Positions 43,716-53,203 of a stretch of 64,000 nucleotides of DNA are shown one piece after another (within the stretch, counting starts at the first letter, position 1; each line of letters begins with the position of its first letter). A model generated the notes under the pieces. The model had not been told where the DNA came from. It saw nothing but the letters and a program-made list of their open reading frames with translations, and searched no databases. The stretch is from NCBI GenBank assembly GCA_963761655.1, contig CAVXHI010000011.1, forward strand, positions 605,836 through 669,835, read 5' to 3'. The position numbers were made by a program, and so were the translations under genes. This DNA comes from RYN-122 sp963761655. GTDB lineage: Bacteria > Actinomycetota > Actinomycetes > Mycobacteriales > SCTD01.

Positions 43716-46132
43716 CGCCCGCGGACCGCCCGGGCGAGGTCGTCGTGCTGCTCGAGCACCACGCGGCGCAGGCCCGGGGGGAGGTCGCGCCCGAGCAGGA
43801 CGTCCAGACGGTCGAGCACGTCGGGGCGCGCCAGGGTGGAGGGGAACAGCAGCCGGGCGGCCGACCGGGCCAGCTCCGGGGAGCGCGACGCCCAGACCTG
43901 CTCGACCTCGGCCACGTACCGGTCCACGTAGGGGTCCAGCACGTCGTCCTGCCCGTACTGCCACATCCCGCCCGCCAGCGCCGCGGCCTCGTGGTTGGAC
44001 AGCCCGCCCGCCACGACCGCCTCCCACGCGGCCCGCTTCGCCGCCGCGTCCGGCCGGGACGACGACGCCGTGGCGGCCCGCCGCTCCCCCGCAGCGGTCC
44101 GGTCGGCGGCGGCCGCCGCCTCGAGCGCGGCCTCGTCGACGGCGCCGAGGGCGGCCAGCCGGGTGAGCAGGGTCCAGCGCAGGTCGGCGTCGACGACGAG
44201 CCCGCGCAGCCTGCCGTCGAGCAGCCCGCGCACCGGGTCGGGGTCGTCGAGGGCCAGCGCCGCGCTCCGGGCCAGGGCCAGCTGCAGGTCGCTCCCGGGC
44301 TCCTGCGCCCGCAGCCGGTCGCTGAGTGCCGCCGCCAGCCGGGCGCGGGCCGGCGCGGGCTCCTGGCTGTAGAGCGTCGCGGCGACGACGGCCTGCCCCA
44401 CCAGCGTCTCGAGCACGCCCGGGTCGGTCTCGACGTCGAGCGCGCCGGCGAGCGCCGCCAGGTACGTCGACGCCGGGACCTCGCCGTCGCGCAGGGCGTC
44501 CCAGAGCGAGGCCGTGCACAGCGCCCGCGCCAGGGGGTCCGTCAGCGCCCCGAGGTGCTGCTCCACGACCGCGAGCGACGCCGGGTCGAAGCGGGTCCGG
44601 GCGAAGGTCAGGTCGCGGTCGTTCAGGAGCAGGAGGTCGGCCGGGGCGACGTCGGTCAGGGTCCGCGCCCCGGTCACCGTGACGTCGACGCTCTCGAGCA
44701 GCTCGAGCCGGCCGTCCCGGAGCCCGTAGCGCCCGACGGCGGTCCGGTGCTCGCGCAGCACCGGCCCCTCCTGCACGACCACCACCCGGCCGGCCTCGAC
44801 CAGCGGTCGCAGCAGGGAGGTGCCGGTCGTCTGCAGCCAGTCCGCCGCCCAGGCCGTGAGGTCGCGGCCGGCCTCCTGCGACAGCGCGGCCAGCAGGTCG
44901 GCGAACGCGGTGTTGCCCCACGCGTGGGCGTCCAGGTAGCGGCGGACGCCGGCGAAGAAGACGTCCTCGCCGAGGGCGACCGAGAGCTGGCGCAGCACCG
45001 AGGCGCCCTTGGCGTAGCTGATCCCGTCGAAGTTGAGCAGCGCGCTGCGGTTGTCCGCGACGGTGCCGCTGACCGGGTGGGTCGTCGGGGCGGCGTCGGC
45101 GCGGTAGCCCCAGGCCTTGCGGCTGGTGCAGAAGTCGAGCCACGCGCCCTCGAACGCCGTGGCGGCGTCCACGGTCGAGAACCCGAGCAGCTCGGCGAAG
45201 GACTCGTTGAGCCAGAGGTCGTCGTACCAGCGCATCGTCACGAGGTCGCCGAACCACATGTGCGCCATCTCGTGGGCGACGACCATCGCGCGCTTGCGCC
45301 GGGCCGACGTCGTGGTGCGGCTGCGGGGGACGAACTCCTCGCTGAACGTCACCGCGCCCGGGTTCTCCATCGCCCCGTGGTTGAACTCCGGGACGAACAG
45401 CTGGTCGTACCGGTCGCCGAAGGGGTACGGCCGACCGAACAGCCGCTCCTGGTGCGCGAAGCAGGCCGCGGTGACGTCGAACAGCTCGTCGGCGTCGGCG
45501 TCCAGGTGCTCCGCCAGCGACGCCCGGCAGTACAGGCCCAGCTCGACCTCCCCCGCCCAGCGGGTGCGCTCGTGCCACGGGCCGGCCGAGACGTGGAACA
45601 GGTAGGGGGCGATCCGCGGGGTGCTCGCCCGCCAGGTCTGCCCGTCCCGGGTGGACCGGCCGTTGAGCACCACGGTCCAGCCCTCCGGCGCGAGCACCTC
45701 GACGTCGAAGGTCGCCTTGAGGTCGGGCTGGTCGAAGCAGGCGAACATCCGCTGGGCGTCGTCGAGGAAGCTCTGCGCCCACAGGTAGGCCTCGCCGTCG
45801 GCCGGGTCGACGAACCGGTGCAGCCCCTCGCCGGAGCGGCTGTACCGGCCGACCGCCTCCACCCGGACCTCGTGCTCGGTCGGCCCGGAGAGACTGCCGA
45901 GCCCCGCCAGGGCGATCCGGTTGCCCTCGAGGGCCAGCGGACGACCGTCGAGGGTGGCCGACACCAGCGCGGCGTCGAGCTCGAGGAACGTGTCCCCGCG
46001 CCCGGCGAACCGGACCACCGTGGTGCTGCCGAACTCCTCGGGCCCCCGGGTCAGGTCGAGGGACACCGCGTAGGAGTCGACCTCGACCTGCGCCGCCCGC
46101 TCGGCGGCCTCCTCGCGGGTGAGGGTGCGCAT
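43667..46132 (-). CDS. pepN: Aminopeptidase N (M1 family)
   Basis: The 821-residue metallopeptidase has the GAMEN motif in NHGAMENPGAV and the zinc site HEMAH with the downstream Glu (WLNESFAELLG). A long helical C-terminal ERAP-like domain follows. It removes N-terminal residues from peptides. The ATG overlaps the glmM stop (TGATG). The last 49 bases overlap the convergent SGNH gene. Confidence 0.95.
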   Translation of the reverse strand: MRTLTREEAAERAAQVEVDSYAVSLDLTRGPEEFGSTTVVRFAGRGDTFLELDAALVSATLDGRPLALEGNRIALAGLGSLSGPTEHEVRVEAVGRYSRSGEGLHRFVDPADGEAYLWAQSFLDDAQRMFACFDQPDLKATFDVEVLAPEGWTVVLNGRSTRDGQTWRASTPRIAPYLFHVSAGPWHERTRWAGEVELGLYCRASLAEHLDADADELFDVTAACFAHQERLFGRPYPFGDRYDQLFVPEFNHGAMENPGAVTFSEEFVPRSRTTTSARRKRAMVVAHEMAHMWFGDLVTMRWYDDLWLNESFAELLGFSTVDAATAFEGAWLDFCTSRKAWGYRADAAPTTHPVSGTVADNRSALLNFDGISYAKGASVLRQLSVALGEDVFFAGVRRYLDAHAWGNTAFADLLAALSQEAGRDLTAWAADWLQTTGTSLLRPLVEAGRVVVVQEGPVLREHRTAVGRYGLRDGRLELLESVDVTVTGARTLTDVAPADLLLLNDRDLTFARTRFDPASLAVVEQHLGALTDPLARALCTASLWDALRDGEVPASTYLAALAGALDVETDPGVLETLVGQAVVAATLYSQEPAPARARLAAALSDRLRAQEPGSDLQLALARSAALALDDPDPVRGLLDGRLRGLVVDADLRWTLLTRLAALGAVDEAALEAAAAADRTAAGERRAATASSSRPDAAAKRAAWEAVVAGGLSNHEAAALAGGMWQYGQDDVLDPYVDRYVAEVEQVWASRSPELARSAARLLFPSTLARPDVLDRLDVLLGRDLPPGLRRVVLEQHDDLARAVRGRQGAWRTSASASAHWA

Positions 46133-47451
46133 CAGGCGCCGACGACGGCGGCCAGCCGGTCCGCCACCTCGCGCGCCTGCACGTCGGTCGGCGCCTCGAC
46201 CATGACCCGGACCACCGGCTCGGTGCCCGACGGGCGCAGCAGCACCCGGCCGCTGCCGGCGAGGGCGGCCTCCTCGGTGGCGACGGCGTCGAGGACGTCG
46301 TGGGCCTGCGCCCGCTCCCGGAGGGCCCGGACGTTGACCAGCACCTGCGGCAGCACCTCCACGACGGAGGCCAGGTCGGCGAGGGGACGACCGGTGGCCG
46401 CGACCCGCCCGAGCAGGGCCAGCCCGGTCAGCAGGCCGTCGCCCGTGGTGGCCGCGTGGGCGAACACGACGTGCCCGCTCTGCTCCCCGCCGAGCGCGTG
46501 CCCGCCGTCGCGCATGGCCTCGAGCACGTACCGGTCCCCGACGGCGGTCTGCACGACGGCGATCCCGGCGGCCCGCATCGCGTGCAGGAACCCGAGGTTG
46601 CTCATCACCGTCGCGACGACGGTCCCCGTCGGCAGCAGCCCGCGCTCGCGCAGCCCGAGGGCGCAGACCGCGAGGATCTTGTCGCCGTCGACCACCGCGC
46701 CGGACGCGTCCACCGCGAGGCAGCGGTCGGCGTCGCCGTCGTGGGCGAGCCCGAGGTCGGCGGCGTGCTCGACCACCGCGGCCTGCAGCGCCTCGAGGTG
46801 GGTCGCCCCGCAGCCCTCGTTGATGTGCGCCCCGTCGCCGTCGGCGAACAGCGCCACGACCTCGGCCCCGGCCCGCCGGTACACCTCGGGCGCCAGCACC
46901 GAGGCCGCGCCCTGGGCGCAGTCGACGACGACCTTCAGCCCGGTCAGCGGCGCCTCGAGGGTGGCGAGCAGGGCGTCGGCGTAGGCGGCGTGCCAGGCCT
47001 CGGGAGCGGGGCGGACGGTGCCCACGGCGGTACCGGTGGGGCGCGGCCCGCCACCGGACATCCCCGCCTCGACGGCGTCCTCGACGTCGTCGGCCAGCTT
47101 GACCCCGCCCGCGCCGAACAGCTTGAGGCCGTTGTCGGGCATCGGGTTGTGCGAGGCCGAGATCATCAGGCCGAGGTCGGCCTCGCCGGTGGCGCAGGCG
47201 TGGGCGACGGCGGGGGTCGGGACGACGCCGAGCAGCCGGACGTCGCACCCGGCCGAGGCGAACCCCGCCGCTGCCGCGGCCTCGAGCAGCTCCCCGCTGG
47301 GCCGGGTGTCGCGCCCGATGGCGACGACCGGACGGCCCTCCCCGGCGTGCAGCGCGGTCGCGGCGCTCCGGGCGAGGGCGAGCGCGAGCTCGGGGGTGAG
47401 CACGGTGCCCGCGAGGCCGCGGACGCCGTCGGTGCCGAAGAGTCTCGCCAT
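46132..47451 (-). CDS. glmM: Phosphoglucosamine mutase
   Basis: The 439-residue protein has the phosphoserine loop ISASHNPMPDNG, the metal loop DGDADRC, and the C-terminal RPSGTEPVVRVMVEA for substrate phosphate. It converts glucosamine-6-P to glucosamine-1-P after GlmS. Length matches the family. A TAGGCT box 7 bases before the ATG suggests a leaderless mRNA. Confidence 0.96.
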   Translation of the reverse strand: MARLFGTDGVRGLAGTVLTPELALALARSAATALHAGEGRPVVAIGRDTRPSGELLEAAAAAGFASAGCDVRLLGVVPTPAVAHACATGEADLGLMISASHNPMPDNGLKLFGAGGVKLADDVEDAVEAGMSGGGPRPTGTAVGTVRPAPEAWHAAYADALLATLEAPLTGLKVVVDCAQGAASVLAPEVYRRAGAEVVALFADGDGAHINEGCGATHLEALQAAVVEHAADLGLAHDGDADRCLAVDASGAVVDGDKILAVCALGLRERGLLPTGTVVATVMSNLGFLHAMRAAGIAVVQTAVGDRYVLEAMRDGGHALGGEQSGHVVFAHAATTGDGLLTGLALLGRVAATGRPLADLASVVEVLPQVLVNVRALRERAQAHDVLDAVATEEAALAGSGRVLLRPSGTEPVVRVMVEAPTDVQAREVADRLAAVVGA

Positions 47452-47458
47452 GCCGGCG

Positions 47459-47464
47459 AGCCTA
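47459..47464 (-). promoter_or_regulatory. Candidate -10 box for leaderless glmM transcript
   Basis: TAGGCT ends 7 bases before the glmM ATG, in the 16-base gap after the ABC permease stop. Confidence 0.45.
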
Positions 47465-47467
47465 GGT

Positions 47468-48349
47468 CTAGCGAGCAGCCGCCAGCGGCGCCACGGGCGG
47501 GGTGTCCGCGTGGTCGTCGAGCCCCGCGACCTTGCGCAGCCCGCGCTTGCCGGTGAGCAGCAGCACGACCGTGAACGCGAGCGCGTTGAGCAGCACGATG
47601 GTCGTGCCCGAGGGGATCTCGAGGTGGAAGCTCAGGTACATGCCGGCCGCCCCCGTGCCCGCCCCGAGCAGCGTCGAGCTCCAGAGCATGCGGCTGAAGG
47701 AGTCGGTCAGCATGCGGGTCGTGACGGCCGGGATGACCAGGGTCGCCGCCACCAGGGTGACGCCGATGATCTGCAGCGTCGCGAGGATGGACACCGACAG
47801 CACGAGCATCAGCAGGGCGTCCATCCACTTGACGCTGACCCCGGAGACGTCGGCGACGTCGGGGTCGAAGGTCGTGAACAGGAACTGCCGGTAGAGCACG
47901 GTGAACGTGACGGCGGCGAAGGCGAGCGCACCGACGAGCAGCAGCAGGTCGTCGGTGCCGACGCCGTTGATGCTGCCGAACAGCAGCGCGTCGAACGCCG
48001 GGCCCTTGGTCCCGAACTTCGTCAGCAGGGCGACACCGAGCGCGAACGACGCCGTCGTGACGACCCCGATGGCGGCGTCGGCGCCGATCCGCCGGCTGCG
48101 GGCGACGGCGTTGATGAGCAGGGCGGACCCGAGGCCCCAGGCACCCGCGCCGAGCACGATCGGGACGCCGAGCAGGGGTGCGGCGGCGTACCCGCCGAAG
48201 ACCGCGTGCGAGAGCCCGTGACCGATGTAGCTCATCCCGCGCAGCGTGATGAAGACCCCGAGCAGGCCGCAGATGCCGCCGGCGAGGACGGCGGCGTAGA
48301 TGCCGTTGACGACGAACTGGTACTGGAACGGCTCGAGGAGGGTGTCCAT
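47468..48349 (-). CDS. Zinc/manganese-type ABC transporter permease
   Basis: The 293-residue protein of the ZnuB/MntB family has about eight transmembrane helices and the conserved loop LRGMSYIGHGLSHAVFGG near residue 37. Expected substrate is Zn2+ or Mn2+. The ATG overlaps the ATPase stop as TGATG. The usual metal-binding lipoprotein is missing from the immediate cluster. Confidence 0.87.
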   Translation of the reverse strand: MDTLLEPFQYQFVVNGIYAAVLAGGICGLLGVFITLRGMSYIGHGLSHAVFGGYAAAPLLGVPIVLGAGAWGLGSALLINAVARSRRIGADAAIGVVTTASFALGVALLTKFGTKGPAFDALLFGSINGVGTDDLLLLVGALAFAAVTFTVLYRQFLFTTFDPDVADVSGVSVKWMDALLMLVLSVSILATLQIIGVTLVAATLVIPAVTTRMLTDSFSRMLWSSTLLGAGTGAAGMYLSFHLEIPSGTTIVLLNALAFTVVLLLTGKRGLRKVAGLDDHADTPPVAPLAAAR

Positions 48350-49116
48350 CACGCGACACCCATGACGCCGAAGGCGGTGCCGTCGACGACGACCGGCATC
48401 CCGAGGTGCTGCAGGACCTCCATGCGGGCGCCGAACGTCCGCTCGAGGACGTCCGGGACGATCACCTCCCCGGGTGGGCCCGACGCGATGACCCGGGTGT
48501 TCAGGGCCACCAGGTGCGGCAGGTGCGCGGCCATGCCGTTGAGGTCGTGGGTGGTCAGCAGGATGGCCAGGCCGTCCCGGTTGAGCTCGTCGAGCAGGTG
48601 CAGGACCTCGTGGCGGGTGGCGACGTCGACGCCCGACGTCGGCTCGTCCATGAGCAGCAGCTGCGGCCGCCGCAGCAGCGCGCGGGCGATGAACATGCGC
48701 TGCTGCTGGCCGCCGGACAGCTCCCGGATGTGCCGACGGGCGAGGTCGGCGATCCCGAGGCGGTCGAGGACCTCGGCGACCTCGGTCTTCTCCTGCTGCG
48801 TCGGCCACGGCAGCAGGCGCCGGGTCGGGCGGGCCATGAGCACGCACTCGGCGACGGTGACCGGGAAGTTCCAGTTCACCGTCTCGAGCTGCGGCACGTA
48901 GGACACCGCGACCCCGGGCGCGCGGACGACACGGCCGTGCTGCGGCGTCTCGGTGCCGAGCAGCAGGCGCAGGAGGCTCGTCTTGCCCGAGCCGGACGGG
49001 CCGACGATGCCGGTGAAGGCGGCCTGCTCGACGACGTGGTCGACGTCCTTGAGCACCGGCGCGCCGCCGTAGCCGAAGGTGACGTGCTCGAGGGACAGGA
49101 GGGGCAGGCCGGTCAT
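48349..49116 (-). CDS. Zinc/manganese-type ABC transporter ATP-binding protein
   Basis: The 255-residue ATPase has Walker A GPSGSGKTS, the Q-loop region YVPQLETVNWNFPVTV typical of metal-uptake ATPases, the signature LSGGQQQR, Walker B LLLMDEPTSG and the switch His in TTHDLNG. It pairs with the downstream permease. A TAGGCT box lies 6 bases before the ATG. Confidence 0.9.
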   Translation of the reverse strand: MTGLPLLSLEHVTFGYGGAPVLKDVDHVVEQAAFTGIVGPSGSGKTSLLRLLLGTETPQHGRVVRAPGVAVSYVPQLETVNWNFPVTVAECVLMARPTRRLLPWPTQQEKTEVAEVLDRLGIADLARRHIRELSGGQQQRMFIARALLRRPQLLLMDEPTSGVDVATRHEVLHLLDELNRDGLAILLTTHDLNGMAAHLPHLVALNTRVIASGPPGEVIVPDVLERTFGARMEVLQHLGMPVVVDGTAFGVMGVA

Positions 49117-49122
49117 GCCCCG

Positions 49123-49128
49123 AGCCTA
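49123..49128 (-). promoter_or_regulatory. Candidate -10 box for leaderless ABC ATPase transcript
   Basis: TAGGCT ends 6 bases before the ATG of the metal ABC ATPase gene. It lies in the 32-base gap after the M15 peptidase gene. Confidence 0.45.
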
Positions 49129-49148
49129 TTGCGCACGGCTCGCAACTG

Positions 49149-49979
49149 CTAGTCGGTGGTGCCGAACTCCCAGTGCCACGGCTCGGGCCGGCTGCCGCCG
49201 GGCTCGGCCCAGGCGGGGTGGTGCCAGCCGAAGCGGCCCGCGTTCGCCTTGAGCCACCGCGACTCGGCCGACCGGGAGGAGTTCACGCCGCAGCCGAGGT
49301 CGACGGCGACGCCCCAGCCGTGCTCGGACAGGCCCGGGGTGGCGGCGTAGCGGGGCTTGGTGCGGCGCAGGAACTGCTGCTCGCCGAGCGGCCGGTAGCC
49401 GTCGACCAGGCAGGGGGTGCTGCCGAAGCGGAGCCTGTACGCCTGGGCCAGACCCGCGTAGGCGCGGGCGGCGTCGGCCCGGAGGCGCTCACCGCTGCCG
49501 ACGTCGCAGAGCACGCCGGTGGGGATCCGGCCGTTGGCGTACCCCGCCAGGCTCGGCGTCCCGGTGCAGCCCGGCAGCAGCGGCTTGGGCTTCGGACGGG
49601 GAGAGGGCGTGCTGGTCACGGGCACCCGGAACGGCGTCGACAGCACGACGCGCGGGCGGCTGCGGGAGGCCCGGGCCTGCTCCTCGCGGGCGGTGTCCAC
49701 GGTCGGGGCCGCCGTCGGCAGGGCCTCGGCGGCCGCGTGCGCCACGACCACGGAGCTTCCCGACGACGCCGGCAGGGCGACGGTCAGCGCGCCCGTGGCG
49801 GCCACGAGGACCAGCGCGGCACCGGCCGGCGCGTGCGAGGGGCGGGCGTGGCGGGGGCGGCCGCCGGGGAGCGACACGGCCGGGAGCAGCCCGGTGCGGG
49901 GTCCGGCGTGGCGACCCCGCGGGGTGGGACCGGTCGGGAGCACGAGCGGGACGGCTCGCACAGCAGGACGCAGACCCAC
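49149..49979 (-). CDS. M15 (VanY-type) D-Ala-D-Ala carboxypeptidase, membrane-anchored
   Basis: The 276-residue protein starts at GTG 49979, supported by GAGGGAG just upstream. An Arg/Pro-rich N-terminus precedes a hydrophobic helix (about 52-72) and a Pro/Lys linker. The M15B domain follows with the zinc motif SEHGWGVAVDLGCG and the final WHWEFG. It is related to the 2151-3335 gene but lacks the coiled coil. It probably trims peptidoglycan stem peptides. Confidence 0.83.
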   Translation of the reverse strand: MGLRPAVRAVPLVLPTGPTPRGRHAGPRTGLLPAVSLPGGRPRHARPSHAPAGAALVLVAATGALTVALPASSGSSVVVAHAAAEALPTAAPTVDTAREEQARASRSRPRVVLSTPFRVPVTSTPSPRPKPKPLLPGCTGTPSLAGYANGRIPTGVLCDVGSGERLRADAARAYAGLAQAYRLRFGSTPCLVDGYRPLGEQQFLRRTKPRYAATPGLSEHGWGVAVDLGCGVNSSRSAESRWLKANAGRFGWHHPAWAEPGGSRPEPWHWEFGTTD

Positions 49980-50077
49980 GGACTCCCTCTTCCGACAGAC
50001 GACGGCACGGAGACCCGTGACCGCTTCGTGACCTTAGCGGCCGTACGAGGGCGATGGTGCCCGCCTCCGCACAGCCG

Positions 50078-50108
50078 CGAGGCGGCTCCGCTGTGCGGAG
50101 CCGCCTCG
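50078..50108 (-). terminator. Terminator after rpsI
   Basis: A perfect 14-base stem (CGAGGCGGCTCCGC with its complement) has a 3-base loop and starts 8 bases after the rpsI stop on the minus strand. Confidence 0.85.
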
Positions 50109-50116
50109 GGTGGTGC

Positions 50117-50515
50117 CTAGCGCTTGCTGTACTGGGGCGCCTTGCGCGCCTTCTTCAGGCCGTACTTCTTGCGCTCCTTGATCCGCGCGTCGCGGGTGAG
50201 GAACCCGGCCTTCTTCAGCGCGGGGCGGTCGTCCTGCTCGACGTCCTGCAGCGCGCGGGCGATCGCCAGGCGCAGCGCACCGGCCTGGCCGCTCGTGCCG
50301 CCGCCGTGCAGGCGGGCGATGATGTCGTACTGCTCGACCTTCTCGAGGAGCACGAACGGCTCGTTGATGAGCTGCTGGTGCACCTTGTTCGGGAAGTAGT
50401 TCTCGAGGGTGCGGCCGTTGAGCTTGTACTGGCCGGTGCCGGGGAGCAGGCGGACGCGGACGACCGCCTCCTTGCGACGGCCGACGGTCTGGGCGAGCTG
50501 AGCCGGGGCGGTCAC
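50117..50515 (-). CDS. rpsI: 30S ribosomal protein S9
   Basis: The 132-residue protein has TVGRRKEAVVRVRL near the start, GGGTSGQAGALRLAIARAL, and the basic C-terminus KYGLKKARKAPQYSKR that reaches the ribosomal P site. GTG 50515 is supported by AAGGAG upstream. It follows rplM in the usual pair. Confidence 0.97.
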   Translation of the reverse strand: MTAPAQLAQTVGRRKEAVVRVRLLPGTGQYKLNGRTLENYFPNKVHQQLINEPFVLLEKVEQYDIIARLHGGGTSGQAGALRLAIARALQDVEQDDRPALKKAGFLTRDARIKERKKYGLKKARKAPQYSKR

Positions 50516-50546
50516 GCCACAGTCTCCTTCGTGTTGAGGGTCATGA

Positions 50547-50993
50547 CTACTGGGCGACCTGAGTGATCTCGAACGGGACCGGGCTCTGCGCGGTGTGCGG
50601 GTGGCTCGGGCCGCCGTAGACCTTGAGCTTGCCGAGGACCTGCCGACCGAGGCTGTTGTGCGGGACCATGCCGCGGATCGCCTTCTCGACGATGCGCTCG
50701 GGTCGCTGGCTGCGCAGCACCTCGGCGTAGGAGGTCTTGGACAGGCCGCCCGGGTAGCCGGAGTGCCGGTACACCATCGACTGCTCGGCCTTCTTGCCGG
50801 TCATGGCGATCTTGTCCGCGTTGATCACGACGACGAAGTCGCCGCAGTCGAGGTGCGGGGCGTAGTACGGCTTGTGCTTGCCGCGCAGCAGCACCGCAGC
50901 CTGGGTCGCGAGCCGGCCCAGGACGACGTCGGTCGCGTCGATGACGTGCCACTGGCGGACCACGTCAGCGGGCTTCGGGGTGTACGTGCGCAC
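50547..50993 (-). CDS. rplM: 50S ribosomal protein L13
   Basis: The 148-residue protein has the L13 segments WHVIDATDVVLGRLAT, GDFVVVINADKIAMTG, and MVPHNSLGRQVLGKLKVYGG. L13 is an early-assembly protein. The GTG at 50993 matches RTYTPKP starts in actinobacteria. Confidence 0.97.
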   Translation of the reverse strand: MRTYTPKPADVVRQWHVIDATDVVLGRLATQAAVLLRGKHKPYYAPHLDCGDFVVVINADKIAMTGKKAEQSMVYRHSGYPGGLSKTSYAEVLRSQRPERIVEKAIRGMVPHNSLGRQVLGKLKVYGGPSHPHTAQSPVPFEITQVAQ

Positions 50994-51083
50994 GGCTCTG
51001 CTCTTCCGTCGGGGGTCGTTCTCGGGGCTGGTGGCTCTCGGCGCACGCGTCAACACGCCGCGCCGGGGCGGCAGCCGACAACG

Positions 51084-51584
51084 TTACCCGATCTGCGGTC
51101 CGGGCCGCTCCAGCGTCAGCTCCTCGCCGGGGCCGAGGGGGTACGGCTCGCGCTCCCCCGTGTCGACGAACCCCAGCCGCCCGTACGCCGTCCGCGCCCG
51201 GACGTTGTCCTCGTGCACCTGCAGCCGCAACGACGTCGCCCCGCCCCGGCACGCGTGCTCCTCGAGCCCGTCGACCAGCCCGGCCAGCAGGCCGCGACCG
51301 CGCGCGGCCGGCCGCAGGTACACCGCGGCGACCCACCAGTGCCCGTCGCGGGCGAAGGTCAGTGCCGTCCCGACCGGGACACCGTCCTGCAGGACGAACA
51401 GCTGGCAGGAGTCCCCGCCCTCGCTGCCCCGGGTCGCCCGGTACCGCCAGTCGTCGTCGCCCTTGCGGACGGCGTCGGCGTACGTCTCGAGGTAGCCCAG
51501 CGGGGTGTCCTGCAGGGCCTCGAGCCGGAGCGCCTTCAGCGCGGGCCAGTCGCCGGGGACGACCCGCCTCGTCTCACCGGGCAC
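51084..51584 (-). CDS. GNAT-family N-acetyltransferase
   Basis: The 166-residue protein has AAVYLRPAARGRGLLAGLVDG with the acetyl-CoA loop RGRGLL, and LQVHEDNVRARTAYGRLGF, the common GNAT C-terminal motif. The acceptor is unknown. The GTG start lies 11 bases inside the ABC-F gene's end. Confidence 0.82.
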   Translation of the reverse strand: MPGETRRVVPGDWPALKALRLEALQDTPLGYLETYADAVRKGDDDWRYRATRGSEGGDSCQLFVLQDGVPVGTALTFARDGHWWVAAVYLRPAARGRGLLAGLVDGLEEHACRGGATSLRLQVHEDNVRARTAYGRLGFVDTGEREPYPLGPGEELTLERPGPQIG

Positions 51585-53193
51585 GCACGACCCGCTTCTC
51601 GTCCCACACCGGCTCGGGCGCCTCGTAGACGTTCCCGTCGGACCCGAACACGAGGAACCGGTCGAACCCGCGGGCGAACCAGCGGTCGTGCGTCACCGCC
51701 ACGACCGTCCCGTCGAAGGCCTCCAGCCCCTCCTCCAGGGCCTCGGCGCTGTCGAGGTCGAGGTTGTCGGTGGGCTCGTCGAGCAGCAGCATCGTGCAGC
51801 CGGACAGCTCGAGCAGCAGCACCTGCAGCCGGGCCTTCTGGCCGCCGGAGAGGGTGTCGTAGACCTGGTCGGCCTGCGCGTGCAGCTCGTACCGGCGCAG
51901 CACCCCGACGGCGCCGCCCCGCTCGAGGCCCTTGCGGCGGTCGTCCCCGCGGTGCAGGACCTCGGTGAGGGTCCGCCCGTACAGCTCCGGCTGGTCCTGG
52001 GTCTGGGCGAACCAGCCCGGCACGACCCGCGCCCCGAGCCGGACCGACCCGGTGTGCGGCACCGGCTGGTCGGCGAGCAGGCGCAGGAAGTGGCTCTTGC
52101 CCGAGCCGTTGCTGCCCAGCACGGCGACCCGCTCGCCGTAGAAGACCTCGAGGTCGAACGGCCGCATGAGGCCGGTCAGCTCGAGCCGGTCCGCCGTCAG
52201 CGCCCGGACCCCGGTGCGGCCGCCGCGCAGCCGCATCTCGACCTTCTGGTCCACGACCTGCTCGGGCGGCGGGCCGGCCTCCTCGAACTTCTCCAGCCGG
52301 GTCTTCATCGCGCTGTACCGGCTGGCCATGTCGGGGCTGCGCTTGGCCTGCTCGCGCAGGGTGAACATGAGCTGCCGGAGCCGCTCGTGCTCCTCGTCCC
52401 AGCGCTTGTGCGCGTCGGCCAGCCGCTCGCGCCGGGCCTGCCGGGCCGCCGGGTAGGTGGCGAAGCCCTCGCCGTGCACCCAGGCGCCGTGCGCCTCGAT
52501 CGTCACGACGCGGGTGGCGGACCGGTGCAGCAGCTCGCGGTCGTGGCTGACGAACAGCACGGTCTTCGGGGAGTCCGCCAGGGCCGCCTCCAGCCAGCGC
52601 TTGCCGGGGACGTCGAGGTAGTTGTCGGGCTCGTCCAGGAGCAGGACCTCGTCCGGGCCGCGCAGCAGGGCCTCCAGCGCCAGCCGCTTCTGCTCGCCGC
52701 CGGACAGGGTCGTGAGCTTCCGGTACTGCGCCTTCTCGTACGGCACGCCGAGCGCGGTGGTGGTGCAGACGTCCCAGACCACCTCGGCCTCGTAGCCCCC
52801 GACGTCGCCCCAGTCGGACAGCGCGGACGCGTAGGCCATCTGCGTCTTCTCGTCGTCGGTCTCCATCATGCGCAGCTCGGCCGCCTCGAGGGCGCGGCCG
52901 GCGTCCCTGACGGCCGGCGCCGCGAGGTCGAGCAGCAGGTGCCTCACCTCGGACTCGTCGCGGATCGACCCGATGAACTGCCGCATCACCCCGACGCCGC
53001 CCTGCCGCGCGACCGCCCCGGACAGCGGCTGCTCGTCCCCGGCGACCATGCGCAGCAGCGTCGTCTTGCCGGTGCCGTTCGCCCCCACGAGGGCGGTCTT
53101 GGTGCCGTCGCCGACCCGGAAGCTGACGTCGTCGAACAGCACCCGCCCGTCGGGCAGCACGTGGCTCAGGCTCTGGACGTCGACGTACCCCAT
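51574..53193 (-). CDS. ABC-F family ATPase (translation factor/resistance type)
   Basis: The 539-residue protein has two ATPase domains: Walker A GANGTGKTT and GSNGSGKSH, signatures LSGGEQKR and LSGGQKAR, and Walker B LLLDEPDNYLD and LLLDEPTDNLD. A charged linker (about 245-300) lies between the domains. There are no membrane helices, so it is an ABC-F ribosome-acting protein rather than a transporter. Subfamily assignment is uncertain; several actinobacterial ABC-F proteins give antibiotic resistance while others regulate translation. Confidence 0.88.
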   Translation of the reverse strand: MGYVDVQSLSHVLPDGRVLFDDVSFRVGDGTKTALVGANGTGKTTLLRMVAGDEQPLSGAVARQGGVGVMRQFIGSIRDESEVRHLLLDLAAPAVRDAGRALEAAELRMMETDDEKTQMAYASALSDWGDVGGYEAEVVWDVCTTTALGVPYEKAQYRKLTTLSGGEQKRLALEALLRGPDEVLLLDEPDNYLDVPGKRWLEAALADSPKTVLFVSHDRELLHRSATRVVTIEAHGAWVHGEGFATYPAARQARRERLADAHKRWDEEHERLRQLMFTLREQAKRSPDMASRYSAMKTRLEKFEEAGPPPEQVVDQKVEMRLRGGRTGVRALTADRLELTGLMRPFDLEVFYGERVAVLGSNGSGKSHFLRLLADQPVPHTGSVRLGARVVPGWFAQTQDQPELYGRTLTEVLHRGDDRRKGLERGGAVGVLRRYELHAQADQVYDTLSGGQKARLQVLLLELSGCTMLLLDEPTDNLDLDSAEALEEGLEAFDGTVVAVTHDRWFARGFDRFLVFGSDGNVYEAPEPVWDEKRVVRAR

Positions 53194-53203
53194 GCCCCCA
53201 GTG

